Positions 38,876-50,268 of a stretch of DNA of 64,000 nucleotides are shown one piece after another (positions within the stretch are counted from its first letter, which is position 1; the number at the start of each line of letters is the position of its first letter). The position numbers and the translations under genes are program-made. The stretch lies in the NCBI RefSeq assembly GCF_028293835.1, contig NZ_JAQGNX010000082.1, positions 1 to 64,000 on the forward strand. The letters run 5' to 3'. The notes below the pieces were generated by a model, which worked only from the letters and a program-made list of their open reading frames with translations, made no database searches and was not told the origin of the DNA. This DNA comes from Pseudomonas sp. GTDB taxonomy: Bacteria > Pseudomonadota > Gammaproteobacteria > Pseudomonadales > Pseudomonadaceae.

Positions 38876-41205
38876 GCAGTAACCAAGCCGATAAAATCCC
38901 AGTCAAGCGCTACAAGCCCTACAAAGGCCCAGCGGGTGGTTGGGGCGCGCTGATGAGCGTGACGCAAGCGTGGCTGACCAGCGATAACGCGCTGAAAAAT
39001 ATTCGCATGATGCTTAAGACCAACCAGAATGGCGGCTTCGACTGCCCTGGCTGCGCGTGGGGCGACTCGCCGGAAAGCGGCATGGTCAAGTTTTGCGAGA
39101 ACGGTGCCAAGGCGGTCAACTGGGAAGCCACCAAGCGCCGCGTCGACGCCTCGTTCTTCGCCCGTTACAGCGTCAGTTCTTTACGTGAGCAAAGCGATTA
39201 TTGGCTGGAGTACCAGGGCCGCCTGACCGAGCCCATGACCTATGACGCCGAAACTGATCGTTACCAACCGATCAGTTGGGACGACGCATTTGCCCTGATC
39301 GGCCAACACCTGCGCAACCTGCCAAGCCCGGACATGGCCGAGTTCTACACCTCGGGTCGGGCTAGCAACGAAGCGGCTTATCTGTATCAGCTGTTTGTGC
39401 GCTCGTTCGGCACCAACAACTTCCCTGACTGTTCGAACATGTGCCACGAAGCCAGCGGCGTCGCCTTGGCGCAAAGCGTTGGCGTCGGCAAAGGCACCGT
39501 GACCTTCGCTGACTTCGAACACGCCGATACGATTTTTGTCCTTGGGCAAAACCCTGGCACTAACCATCCGCGCATGCTTGAGCCCCTGCGCGAAGCGGTC
39601 GAGCGTGGTGCGCAAGTGGTGAGTATTAACCCACTGAAGGAACGCGGTCTGGAACGCTTCCAGCACCCTCAGCGTCCGCTGGAAATGCTCAGTAACAGTT
39701 CCGAGCCCACCAGCACCGCGTTCCTGCGCCCAGCGCTGGGTGGCGACATGGCGTTGCTACGTGGTATGGGCAAATTCCTGCTGCAATGGGAACGCGAGGC
39801 ACAGGCGGTTAACGCACCTTCGGTTTTCGATCATGATTTTTTAAATGAGCACACCGACGGCGTACTCGATTACTTGGCGTCCATCGACGACACACCGTGG
39901 GAGGAAATCGTTCAGCAGTCCGGTTTACCGCTGACCGACATCGAATTGGCGGCGCGGATGTACGCCAAAGGCAAAAAGGTCATTATGTGCTGGGCGATGG
40001 GCATCACTCAGCACCGCCACTCAGTGGCGACCATCCAGGAGATTGCCAACCTGATGTTGCTGCGCGGCAATGTCGGCAAGCCGGGCGCTGGCCTGTGCCC
40101 GGTGCGTGGTCACAGTAACGTGCAAGGCGACCGGACCATGGGCATCAATGAGCGTCCGCCGACGCTGTTCCTTGATGCGCTGGAAAAACGCTTCCAGTTT
40201 AAAATGCCGCGCAGTGACGGCCACAACGTGGTTGAAGCGATTCACGCAATGCTCGACGGTCATTCGAAAGTGTTTATCGGCCTGGGCGGTAACTTCGCCC
40301 AAGCCACCCCGGACAGCGCGCGTACCGTTCAGGCGCTGGGCAAATGCGACCTGACGGTACAGATCAGCACCAAGCTCAACCGCAGCCACCTTACCCACGG
40401 CAAACAGGCGTTGATCCTGCCGTGCTTCGGCCGTACCGACATTGATATCCAGGCCGAAGGCCCGCAAGCCGTGACCGTGGAAGATTCGTTCAGCATGGTT
40501 CACGCCTCTAACGGGCAATTGCAGCCGCTGTCGAAGCAGATGCGTTCGGAACCGGCGATTATCGCTGGTATTGCGGCGGCGACCCTTGGTCCCAAGCCAG
40601 TGGATTGGTTGTGGCTGGTCGCTGATTACAGCCGAATTCGTGATTTGATTGCCGATACTATTCCAGGCTTCAAACACTTTAACGAGCGCTTGAAGAATCC
40701 AGGCGGTTTTTACCTCGGCAATGCTGCGGGGGAACGTCGCTGGAACACTACAACGGGGCGAGCCAACTTCAGGGCCAACCTCCTGCCGGCGGATCTGGTG
40801 CATGAAAACGTCCGCGCAACCGGTCAGATTCCGGACTTGATCATGCAGTCGATGCGTTCTCACGACCAGTACAACACCACTATTTATGGCTTGGACGATC
40901 GTTACCGCGGGGTCAAGGGTCAGCGCGACGTGCTATTTGCCAACGAAGCCGACATCATCCGCCTGGGCTTCAAACCCGGACAGAAAGCCGACCTGATTTC
41001 GATTTGGAATGACGGTCTGGAACGTCGGGTCAAGGGCTTTACGCTGCTGGCCTTCGACATTCCTGCCGGACAAGCCGCCGCTTACTACCCAGAAGTGAAC
41101 CCGTTGGTGCCATTGGAAAGCATCGGCGACGGCAGCAGCACGCCAACGTCGAAGTTCGTGGCGATACGCTTGGAAGCCGCAAGCGCAAGCGCTCGGATTT
41201 TGTAA
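38872..41205 (+). CDS. FdhF/YdeP-family molybdopterin oxidoreductase
   Basis: This 777-residue enzyme belongs to the YdeP branch of molybdopterin oxidoreductases. The N-terminal cysteines (FDCPGCAWGDSPESGMVKFC) are present, and no selenocysteine is indicated. Cofactor-binding motifs include FYTSGRASNEAAYLYQL, NMCHEASGVAL and RGHSNVQGDRTMGI. The start is a GTG overlapping fdhD. In E. coli ydeP is linked to acid resistance. Whether this enzyme uses formate is not known. Confidence 0.88.
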   Translation: MSSNQADKIPVKRYKPYKGPAGGWGALMSVTQAWLTSDNALKNIRMMLKTNQNGGFDCPGCAWGDSPESGMVKFCENGAKAVNWEATKRRVDASFFARYSVSSLREQSDYWLEYQGRLTEPMTYDAETDRYQPISWDDAFALIGQHLRNLPSPDMAEFYTSGRASNEAAYLYQLFVRSFGTNNFPDCSNMCHEASGVALAQSVGVGKGTVTFADFEHADTIFVLGQNPGTNHPRMLEPLREAVERGAQVVSINPLKERGLERFQHPQRPLEMLSNSSEPTSTAFLRPALGGDMALLRGMGKFLLQWEREAQAVNAPSVFDHDFLNEHTDGVLDYLASIDDTPWEEIVQQSGLPLTDIELAARMYAKGKKVIMCWAMGITQHRHSVATIQEIANLMLLRGNVGKPGAGLCPVRGHSNVQGDRTMGINERPPTLFLDALEKRFQFKMPRSDGHNVVEAIHAMLDGHSKVFIGLGGNFAQATPDSARTVQALGKCDLTVQISTKLNRSHLTHGKQALILPCFGRTDIDIQAEGPQAVTVEDSFSMVHASNGQLQPLSKQMRSEPAIIAGIAAATLGPKPVDWLWLVADYSRIRDLIADTIPGFKHFNERLKNPGGFYLGNAAGERRWNTTTGRANFRANLLPADLVHENVRATGQIPDLIMQSMRSHDQYNTTIYGLDDRYRGVKGQRDVLFANEADIIRLGFKPGQKADLISIWNDGLERRVKGFTLLAFDIPAGQAAAYYPEVNPLVPLESIGDGSSTPTSKFVAIRLEAASASARIL

Positions 41206-41219
41206 TCGCGTAGTGAAAC

Positions 41220-41253
41220 CCTGATGGGAACGAATTTATTCGCTCCCATCAGG
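41220..41253 (+). terminator. Long hairpin after the molybdopterin oxidoreductase gene
   Basis: CCTGATGGGA (41220-41229) pairs with TCCCATCAGG (41244-41253). The inner CGAAT/ATTCG extends the stem to almost the whole 34 bases. No T run follows, so it may end transcription weakly or stabilise the mRNA end. Confidence 0.55.
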
Positions 41254-41272
41254 ACTTCATGCGCCGCCCATC

Positions 41273-41345
41273 TGTAGAAGCCAACGTGTTGGCGAGGCGG
41301 CGTACCAAACTCCGTCGAACCTTCGCCACCGAGCTGGATCCTACA
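41273..41345. repeat. Inverted REP pair between oxidoreductase and thioesterase genes
   Basis: TGTAGAAGCCAACGTGTTGG with CGAGGCGG and the diverged inverted half ending GGATCCTACA. It overlaps the last codons of the convergent thioesterase gene. Confidence 0.75.
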
Positions 41346-41772
41346 GACCCAGTGACTCTAACGCTGCGCGTACGTTTTCGGGAATCGGCACTGGCCGATT
41401 GGATGCGCGATCAACAAACACGTGGACAAAACGCCCCGCCGCACTCGCTTCATCCTCACCGACCTTGAACACCCCTAGCTCATATTGCACCGAACTATTC
41501 CCCAACTTTCCGACCCGCAGCCCCACTTCAATGAGATCCGGGAAAGCAATCGACGCGAAATAGTCACACGAAGAGCTAACGACAAACCCTACAACGTCGC
41601 CGTCGTGAATGTTCAGACCGCCCCGCTGGATCAAATAGTTGTTCACGGTGCTGTCGAAAAAACTGTAGTAGGTCACGTTGTTCACATGGCCGTAAATATC
41701 GTTGTCATGCCACCGAGTCGTGATCGCCTGGAAATGATGAAAGTCAGCGCGGTTCAGCTTTTGCTCGCTCAT
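41341..41772 (-). CDS. Acyl-CoA thioesterase, 4HBT/YbgC-like
   Basis: This 143-residue hotdog-fold protein has the 4HBT motif TTRWHDNDIYGHVNNVTYYS, where the Asp is the catalytic residue of this branch. It should hydrolyse short or aromatic acyl-CoA; the substrate cannot be told from sequence. It is on the same strand as recQ, which ends beyond it upstream, but there is no overlap. Confidence 0.85.
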   Translation of the reverse strand: MSEQKLNRADFHHFQAITTRWHDNDIYGHVNNVTYYSFFDSTVNNYLIQRGGLNIHDGDVVGFVVSSSCDYFASIAFPDLIEVGLRVGKLGNSSVQYELGVFKVGEDEASAAGRFVHVFVDRASNRPVPIPENVRAALESLGL

Positions 41773-41861
41773 AAACAGACTCTAATGATGAAAGAACAGC
41801 CTCGTCTTCGACGCTGCTCCTAAAGTTAATATTTTCGAGCGCAACGCGGCCACAGCCACAG

Positions 41862-43796
41862 TCACTCAACCATCGCGCTCCGTGTCCATTCCCTCACCTG
41901 TGCGTACGGATAGTTTTCCAAGGCTGCAAAGCCCTTGATGCCTCGTGCTTTCAATTTGGTAAACAGCGGCACACTGATACCGCAGAGGAATCGGGTCAAG
42001 CCATCAGCGCTCGGGTCATAACCGCAGTAGTCCAAGTGCCTGCGCAGAAACGTCCCACACAACTCATCGAAACTTTGCTCGGCCAAGTCCGGCAGTGCCG
42101 GGGGCGCCGGCAGTCTGGCAATAGCGCCATGACACACCGAACAATGCCCGCATCGCTCTGGCGCGTTGACGTCACCGAAGTAATGAGCGAGCCGATAACC
42201 CAGGCACTGCTCAGTGGCGAACAGATCAAGCATGGCGTGAATACGCGCAACTTCGGTGGTTTCGTGCTGCTTGAAGTAGTCGTGCAGCTCAAGGGCTAGC
42301 GCGTCCGGATCAAAGTCAGTATTGAGCAAGCTGTAGACCTCTGTCATCTGCTTGCTTTCCAGCTCGATCCAGCCTTTCTCCTGAAAGTAATCCAGCGCGG
42401 TGACTACTCGCCCACGCTCGGCTTGATGCTGCTGATACAGCGCATCAAAGTTGACCGTGGCCCAAGTGCGCGCTCGACTTGAGGTCTCGATAATCCCATC
42501 GACAAACTGTCGCCGCTCGCCTTCAAAGCGTTCCGACAGTGCGTGAGGCTCTATCAAAAATTTAAACCGGTATTCGGCAAAATAAGCAAAACGCGGGGCG
42601 ATAATGCCGCGCAACTCGAGCTGTACGAGTAGGGTTTTCAACGGCAACTGGCGAATATTGCTTTGATCGGCCAGCGGTCCCAATAACAACTCCCACTGCC
42701 CGTCGTTGGTCGCCGTCAGCAGCTCATCGACGACATTGCGAATGCCCAGATATTCCGGTGTGTCGCCATACACGAAGTTCTCAAGAATATTCAGGCTGTC
42801 GCGGTTAGCCAGCACCAGACAGTCCGACGGCGCGCCATCACGGCCTGCGCGGCCGATCTCCTGGCTGTAGTTCTCGATGGATTTTGGCAGATCGAAATGC
42901 ACCACATTGCGGATGTCGCTCTTATCGATACCCATGCCAAATGCGATGGTGGCGACGATGCAATTCAATCGTCCAGCCATGAACTGCCGCTGAATCGACT
43001 CGCGCTGATCGTGAGGCAGGCCCGCATGGTAGGCGCTTGCGGCAAGTCCGTTTTGACTCAAATGCGCGGCGATCTGCTCGGCTGTCTTTTGCAGCGTGAC
43101 ATAGACGATTGTTGGCTGGCCGCCCCGCTGGCCCAACCATTCCACCAATCGCCTACGCTTGTCGCGCCCCACCACCGGTTCAACCAATAAATTCAGATTG
43201 GGACGATAAAAACCAGTGGTCACCACGTCGTCCGGCGCAATGGCGAATTTAGCCTGCATATCGGCGATAACCTTGGGCGTCGCGGTAGCTGTCAGCAACA
43301 AGGTTTGTGGAATATTGAATTGGCGCTGGTAGTCCGGAAGCTTGAGGTAATCAGGGCGGAAGTTATGCCCCCACTCGGAAATACAGTGCGCTTCGTCAAT
43401 AACCAGCAACGATATCGGCACTTGCTCGATGAAATGACGAAAGCGTTCGTTCTTCAGGCGCTCCACGGAAATCATCAGAACCTTTAGCTCACCCGACCGG
43501 GCGCGGGCCATCACCTGCGCGGCCTCGTCGCGGCTTTGCGTGGACTCTATGCTCGCCGCAGCAATGCCATGGCGCTGCAAAAAAGCCAGCTGGTCCTGAA
43601 TTAACGCGAGCAACGGCGAAACAACCAACGTCAGGTGCGGAAGCATTAACGCTGGCAACTGATAACACAGTGACTTGCCCGACCCGGTAGGAAAAATCGC
43701 TGCCGCAGAACGCCCCGCCAATACAGCACTAATCACGGCCTCTTGCCCGGGTCGAAACTGCCGATAACCGAACACCTGCTCAAGACGCTCATACAT
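41862..43796 (-). CDS. RecQ-family ATP-dependent DNA helicase
   Basis: This 644-residue helicase has Walker A FPTGSGKSLCYQ, the DEAH box LLVIDEAHCISEWGHNFRPDY, and a helicase C domain with FGMGIDKSDIRNVVHFDLP and GRAGRDG. A RecQ-C-terminal zinc region follows with CLGYRLAHYFGD and CGHCSVC. An HRDC domain is not obvious. It unwinds DNA from 3' to 5' in repair. The gene is single. Confidence 0.92.
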   Translation of the reverse strand: MYERLEQVFGYRQFRPGQEAVISAVLAGRSAAAIFPTGSGKSLCYQLPALMLPHLTLVVSPLLALIQDQLAFLQRHGIAAASIESTQSRDEAAQVMARARSGELKVLMISVERLKNERFRHFIEQVPISLLVIDEAHCISEWGHNFRPDYLKLPDYQRQFNIPQTLLLTATATPKVIADMQAKFAIAPDDVVTTGFYRPNLNLLVEPVVGRDKRRRLVEWLGQRGGQPTIVYVTLQKTAEQIAAHLSQNGLAASAYHAGLPHDQRESIQRQFMAGRLNCIVATIAFGMGIDKSDIRNVVHFDLPKSIENYSQEIGRAGRDGAPSDCLVLANRDSLNILENFVYGDTPEYLGIRNVVDELLTATNDGQWELLLGPLADQSNIRQLPLKTLLVQLELRGIIAPRFAYFAEYRFKFLIEPHALSERFEGERRQFVDGIIETSSRARTWATVNFDALYQQHQAERGRVVTALDYFQEKGWIELESKQMTEVYSLLNTDFDPDALALELHDYFKQHETTEVARIHAMLDLFATEQCLGYRLAHYFGDVNAPERCGHCSVCHGAIARLPAPPALPDLAEQSFDELCGTFLRRHLDYCGYDPSADGLTRFLCGISVPLFTKLKARGIKGFAALENYPYAQVREWTRSAMVE

Positions 43797-44002
43797 AGGC
43801 GGTCACTCCATTGACTATCACATAGGCGCCAGACCATAACCCGAAGCCATGGGTTTCACATATACAGAGCGTGTTATGCATCGTCTCGGGAAGTTTCATC
43901 GCATTCTCTGAGCGGACAGTACTGGCAAACTGCTATGCGCCGGTTTAACCTTCGCGCCACGATACACCAGAGCATTACCGCGCGACCGCCAAGGAAGCAA
44001 AA

Positions 44003-44752
44003 ATGAATGACCAGAAACAACCGGATGATGACGGCCTCATACACATTCAACGGCTAATCCCGGACCAATTTGACGTCGTACTCGGCAGTCACCCCGGCAA
44101 GCAAAAACCTGTGCGCCCTCCGTCATCCAGCTCGTTCGGTCGTAAAGTTATTTTCGTCGCAGCACTGGGTTTTGGTGCCTACCTGTTGGCCGGTCTGCTT
44201 CATACTGGCAAGCCCATCGAAAAACTGGTCATCGCCCCGCCTGCTTTGGTTGAGCCGGTAGTCGCAGCTGTCGAGAGCGTTACGCCGATGGAGATAAGGA
44301 AGCCTGTTGCCCCTGCGCTACCTCAAATTGTGATCGAAGAGCCCGCACCGGCGCCGACACCTGTTCAGCGTACCAGCACCTCATCGGGATTCCAGAGCAT
44401 GGTCTCCCCCAGCTACATGGCAGATTACAAATCCGATCTCCAGCGCGGTACCACTCCCCAGCGGAAAGTGAAAGTAGACATCGTCACCGTGTCTATCCGT
44501 GAGTGGGACGGTCGCAATCGCTACCAGGCGCAGTGGAGGATCTACAACAACCATATTGAAGACGACAGCGTGTGCTTTAACTTCCCCAATGCCTCCGTCG
44601 AGCACCGGGAGTGCCGCAAAGCTGCTCAGGTCTTTTTTAAAGAGCAATGCCAGGAATGGACTAAACGCGCTGACAGCGATCGCCTGGAGCAAAGCAAAGC
44701 CACAGAACAGCGTTATTGTGGCGCAGCAGGCAGCTTTAATCCTGCAGGGTGA
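44003..44752 (+). CDS. Single-pass membrane protein of unknown function
   Basis: This 249-residue protein has a cytoplasmic N-terminus (1-48), one membrane helix (about 49-67, VIFVAALGFGAYLLAGLL), a Pro-rich linker (80-130) and a C-terminal domain with four cysteines (SVCFNFPN, HRECRKAA, KEQCQEW, QRYCGAAG) that may form disulfides in the periplasm. AAGGAA lies before the ATG. No family is recognised. It lies 200 bp before the alpha/beta-hydrolase gene. Confidence 0.75.
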   Translation: MNDQKQPDDDGLIHIQRLIPDQFDVVLGSHPGKQKPVRPPSSSSFGRKVIFVAALGFGAYLLAGLLHTGKPIEKLVIAPPALVEPVVAAVESVTPMEIRKPVAPALPQIVIEEPAPAPTPVQRTSTSSGFQSMVSPSYMADYKSDLQRGTTPQRKVKVDIVTVSIREWDGRNRYQAQWRIYNNHIEDDSVCFNFPNASVEHRECRKAAQVFFKEQCQEWTKRADSDRLEQSKATEQRYCGAAGSFNPAG

Positions 44753-44955
44753 AGATATATTCAGAAGGCCGCGCAACTTGATATTCCTACAAACATAAAG
44801 GGAGCGCCTTACGCGGCGACTTCTTCTATCCACACTCTCTTAATGCTCCATGTACATGCTTGCTAATACAACACTTCCCGCAACACTGATACACATGACA
44901 GCTAAATAAAACCGTTTACTCTCAAGTTTCAATTGGCGAAACAAGAGATAGCATC

Positions 44956-46086
44956 ATGAGTATATTTACTGTTTACTTTTGCGGCACTGGCTCCACTAAA
45001 TATGACAATAATAACAAAAGCTACTGGGATGGCGAGCTGATCTCGACCTTAGCCAATAACAGCACCGGCCATGAATTTGCCGAGTGGACGATTGTGGACG
45101 GGCCTGGCAGCGGCAACCTTCAAGCTGACGACATGTTCGAGAAGATTAAAGAATATGAATTGCGAGGCACTCTTTTCGGCAAAGGCTGGGAAGAAAACGT
45201 CAAACACGCTATTCATATGATCAAGGGCTCATTCAACTGGCACCGTACCGAACTGACGGAGGCCAACTATAAAGTGTTAAAGAATGCAGGTATTCCAATC
45301 GAAGAGGTACAAACTACCGGATCTTTCTTGTGGAGAAAATACAACTACGGCAATCGTAAACCGACCCCCCAAGAACTCCAGCAGGCCATTATCAAACTAT
45401 ACCGAAAGGGCGGCCCGATCCCTACACAAGTGAACCTGGTGGGCTGGAGCCGCGGCGGCATCAGTTGCCACATGCTCGCTAACGCGATGTTAGCCGACAG
45501 CCAACTTAAGCACATTAAGGTCAATATCTTCGCCGTCGATCCGGTGCCAGGCATTTTGAATTTTCAAGGAGAAAAGGTTTCATTAGGCAGCAACGTTTCC
45601 GAGTACGTAGCTTTCTACGCCAAAGATGAGCGTTCTAAAGGCTTTGCCTGCGTGATTCCGACCACCCACTCATCAACTAAAGTTCACGTCTATCCAATGG
45701 CTGGACGCCATGCCACGCTCGTAGGCAATGCGGCGGCCAATGGCTCGGAAGGCGCAAAGGCATTGCCTGAGCCGGGCAGAATCGTCAGGCATTTTGCCGA
45801 AACATGCTTGACGCGCTGGGGCGTTCAATTGAGTAAAAAGCTTAATTTGAGCACGGCAGAAATTGCCAGGTTCCATGAGTCATTTGAGCAGAATGAAGGG
45901 AAGTACATCGCGATGCGCAAGGAGTCTTACACGAAGATAACGGAGGGGGATTCAGAGCAACGGGCGGTGTCGTTTGGCAATAAGGGCGTTCCCTTTAAAG
46001 CGATTGCAGGCGCTCAATATCAGCCTGAACTAGGCTTGGCCGCTGGTTTGGTGATGACCGAGTCAACGTACAAACATATTCGTTAA
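44956..46086 (+). CDS. Alpha/beta-hydrolase-like protein (possible lipase effector)
   Basis: This 376-residue protein has no signal peptide. The N-terminus is VYFCGTGSTKYD and later IVDGPGSGNLQADDMF. The nucleophile elbow is VGWSRGG with Ser165. Asp195 (IFAVDPVPG) and His252 (MAGRHATL) are well placed to complete a Ser-Asp-His triad. I recall the same motifs in uncharacterised Legionella and Pseudomonas proteins (DUF5621-like). Lack of a signal peptide and the GxSxG triad fit a type VI or type IV delivered lipase, but no secretion gene is nearby. Confidence 0.78.
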   Translation: MSIFTVYFCGTGSTKYDNNNKSYWDGELISTLANNSTGHEFAEWTIVDGPGSGNLQADDMFEKIKEYELRGTLFGKGWEENVKHAIHMIKGSFNWHRTELTEANYKVLKNAGIPIEEVQTTGSFLWRKYNYGNRKPTPQELQQAIIKLYRKGGPIPTQVNLVGWSRGGISCHMLANAMLADSQLKHIKVNIFAVDPVPGILNFQGEKVSLGSNVSEYVAFYAKDERSKGFACVIPTTHSSTKVHVYPMAGRHATLVGNAAANGSEGAKALPEPGRIVRHFAETCLTRWGVQLSKKLNLSTAEIARFHESFEQNEGKYIAMRKESYTKITEGDSEQRAVSFGNKGVPFKAIAGAQYQPELGLAAGLVMTESTYKHIR

Positions 46087-46144
46087 CGACCTATTAGCGG
46101 TTGCTGCCATCGCGCAATACGCAAGAAAATAGACCATGAATTTT

Positions 46145-46176
46145 AAAAAAAACCGCCCATAAGGGCGGTTTTTTTA
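46145..46176. terminator. Bidirectional intrinsic terminator
   Basis: AACCGCCC (46151-46158), loop ATAA and GGGCGGTT (46163-46170) are flanked by an A run before and a T run after. The structure serves both the hydrolase gene (plus) and pckA (minus), which converge here. Confidence 0.9.
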
Positions 46177-46192
46177 TAATTCATCTACCCAC

Positions 46193-47893
<1,701 letters not shown>

Positions 47894-47914
47894 TTAGAGC
47901 GCATTCAGAGCTGT

Positions 47915-48817
47915 TTAATGCCGCGTATCGGAGGGTGAATCAACCCCGCCACCGGCAAATATCTGCGCAACGTCAGTGGCATCGAACAGATAGCGCTGAT
48001 TACAGAACTGGCAGTCAATTTCAATGGCACCGTTATGCTCGATGACCAACTGCTGGGCATCCTCCATCCCAAGGCTGACCAATGCATTGGCCGAACGCTC
48101 ACGGGAACAACTGCAACGGAACTGCAGCGGCTGGATATCGAACATGCGCACCGCGTCTTCATGAAACAAGCGATGCAGCACGGTTTCATTGTCCAGGCTG
48201 AGCAACTCTTCGGCTGTCAGGGTGCCGGCCAATGCGGTGACATGCTGCCAACTGCCTTCGCGGTCTTCCGGATCAGTCAACCGGTCTGCAGGCAATTGCT
48301 GTAACAACAGCCCCCTGGCACGGGTGCCGTCGGCGTTAAGCCAGAAACGCGTCCCCAACTGCTCGGACAGCGCGAAATACGACGTCAGACTTTCCGATAA
48401 GTCCACGCCATCCAGAGCCACAACACCCTGATAGCGCTTACCCTGACGTGGGTCGATGGTCAGGGTCAAAATGCCGTCAGGCATCAGGTCTCGCAGGCCG
48501 GCATCCGGCGCGATCTGACTTTCCTCGTAACGAGCGATCCCGCGTATTTCCCGGTCGCTGGAGCACTCAACCATCAGCATCGGCACCGCGCCGCTGGAAT
48601 TGGCTTGCAGCACCAACAATCCATCGAATTTCAGCGTACCGACCAACAGCGCCGCCGCAGCGAGCATTTCGCCGAGCAACTGCGCCACAGGCTCTGGGTA
48701 GGGGTGCTTGGCCAACACTTCGGCGTAGCTGCGCTCGAGCGCTACTAACTCACCGCGTACATCGCTTTCGTCAAAAATAAAACGCTGGGTGTAATCAATG
48801 TCCGGAAAATCATGCAT
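47915..48817 (-). CDS. hslO: Redox-regulated chaperone Hsp33
   Basis: This 300-residue chaperone is activated by oxidation. The C-terminal redox switch is visible as FRCSCSRE and DCQFCNQRY, the four zinc-binding cysteines (CxC and CxxC). The start [13 protein letters not shown] matches the family start; the TTG at 48844 is rejected. It lies with hslR in the heat-shock and pckA neighbourhood typical of Pseudomonas. Confidence 0.94.
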   Translation of the reverse strand: MHDFPDIDYTQRFIFDESDVRGELVALERSYAEVLAKHPYPEPVAQLLGEMLAAAALLVGTLKFDGLLVLQANSSGAVPMLMVECSSDREIRGIARYEESQIAPDAGLRDLMPDGILTLTIDPRQGKRYQGVVALDGVDLSESLTSYFALSEQLGTRFWLNADGTRARGLLLQQLPADRLTDPEDREGSWQHVTALAGTLTAEELLSLDNETVLHRLFHEDAVRMFDIQPLQFRCSCSRERSANALVSLGMEDAQQLVIEHNGAIEIDCQFCNQRYLFDATDVAQIFAGGGVDSPSDTRH

Positions 48818-48926
48818 AAGAAAAGGTATCTGAAGTGATGACAAAATAATGACAAGCGCTTATAAAGCGCCGCTTGAGACCTGACAATTTTTAACTGCCG
48901 TTAGAGTGCCAAATGGGGGGCATTTT

Positions 48927-49733
48927 ATGAACAATCAAGAACTCTTCCACGCCAGGTGGGATTTCGGCCGTCTATTGCTATGCAATTTACTCGCTCTGGC
49001 GCTGATGTGTTTCTGGCTGTGGCCCACTGCGCACGCTATTTTTACTGACTTTGACGAGTGGCTTTTCCGCCTGCTGAATCACCCGTTGGGCGAGAGCACA
49101 GTGTGGCTCTACATCTGGACTGTTGCCAGTATGCGACCTTTCGACATCATCATCGGTCTGATTTTGCTGGCGCTGCTGATCAAGGGCGACTGGGTGTTCA
49201 AGGCGTTTCAAGTGCGCCAGGCGTTCTTGGGCTTTATCTCGATCCTGGTGTTATTGCTGGTTATCCGTGTGATCTTTGACAAGACCGTCAAGTACCTGGG
49301 CTTGCAACACAGTAGCCCCTCAGTGGTGCTTGAAGGTGCCCTGAGCATGACCACCTTCTTCCCAAATCTTCCCGAAGTGCTGGACCTGAAGGACAGCTCC
49401 AACCAAAGTTTCCCGGGTGACCACGCGTCGGTACTGCTGATTTGGGCGTCGTTTATGACAGTGTTCAGCCGGACCACCGGTCAACGCCTGGTCATTTGGG
49501 GGTTGGCATTGCTGTTCATGATGCCGCGCCTCGTTGCTGGCGCTCACTGGGGCCAAGACGACTACATTGGCGGCATCGCCATGGCATCACTGGCATTAGG
49601 CTGGGGTTACTACACCCCGTTCGCCGCAGGGGTCTCGCATTTGTTGCTACGTGCTACAACGCCCTTGTTCAAGCCGCTGAGCTATATACCCGTGATCCAG
49701 CAAATGAGCGTTGTGCGCTTTCCAACCGCCTGA
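48927..49733 (+). CDS. PAP2-family membrane phosphatase (LpxT-like)
   Basis: This 268-residue membrane protein carries the PAP2 motifs SFPGDHASVLL and PRLVAGAHWGQDDYIGG, with the catalytic His residues, and about six hydrophobic segments. The first PAP2 motif (K......RP) appears as KTVKYLGLQ. It may be a lipid A or undecaprenyl-diphosphate phosphotransferase. The ATG 48927 is chosen over 48906 because a G-rich ribosome site precedes it. Confidence 0.82.
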   Translation: MNNQELFHARWDFGRLLLCNLLALALMCFWLWPTAHAIFTDFDEWLFRLLNHPLGESTVWLYIWTVASMRPFDIIIGLILLALLIKGDWVFKAFQVRQAFLGFISILVLLLVIRVIFDKTVKYLGLQHSSPSVVLEGALSMTTFFPNLPEVLDLKDSSNQSFPGDHASVLLIWASFMTVFSRTTGQRLVIWGLALLFMMPRLVAGAHWGQDDYIGGIAMASLALGWGYYTPFAAGVSHLLLRATTPLFKPLSYIPVIQQMSVVRFPTA

Positions 49734-49738
49734 GGCGC

Positions 49739-50146
49739 TCAGTCGTCACTGCCTGAGCCATGAAATTGATGGAATTGCCGACGCTGTTTTTTGGTCGGCC
49801 GCCCATCAGTGCTAATGCCCAGGCTTCCAGCCTTGCGCATGGCCGCAGCGTTTTCACGCTTGGCGATACTTTCCGGGGTTTCGGTGTACAGAGCCTGAGC
49901 CTCGGGCGCTCCGCGTCTTATCGCCGATAACGCCTGGACCACTACGGTGCGCTCGTCAAAGCCCGCCCGAATCTGATATTCATCACCGACGCGCGGTTCT
50001 TTGCCCGGTTTGCAGCGTTCGCCCCGCCAATGAACCTTGCCGCTTTCGATCGCAGCCTTGGCCAAGGCCCGGGTTTTAAAGAACCGTGCCGCCCACAGCC
50101 ATTTGTCCAGCCGTACTTTGTCGTCCTCTTCCTGTTTTTGTGCCAT
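49739..50146 (-). CDS. hslR: Heat-shock protein 15 (S4 RNA-binding)
   Basis: This 135-residue S4-domain protein binds the 50S subunit carrying a stalled nascent chain. The S4 motif is VRLDKWLWAARFFKTRALAK. A basic C-terminal tail follows (RPTKKQRRQFHQF). GAGGAA lies before the ATG. It is convergent with the PAP2 gene, 5 bases apart. Confidence 0.92.
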   Translation of the reverse strand: MAQKQEEDDKVRLDKWLWAARFFKTRALAKAAIESGKVHWRGERCKPGKEPRVGDEYQIRAGFDERTVVVQALSAIRRGAPEAQALYTETPESIAKRENAAAMRKAGSLGISTDGRPTKKQRRQFHQFHGSGSDD

Positions 50147-50268
50147 TGGAATTCCTCAATAAAGATGACAACCGGAACTGTACTACGACACGTAGAGCAG
50201 GCGTCAAACCGATCCCCGGATTAGAATGCCCAACCTATCGACGGACCCTTTGGCGCAAGGAGTGCTAC

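Noticed and set aside
41259..41468. 69-codon frame
   Set aside because: It consists largely of a REP element and antisense thioesterase sequence.
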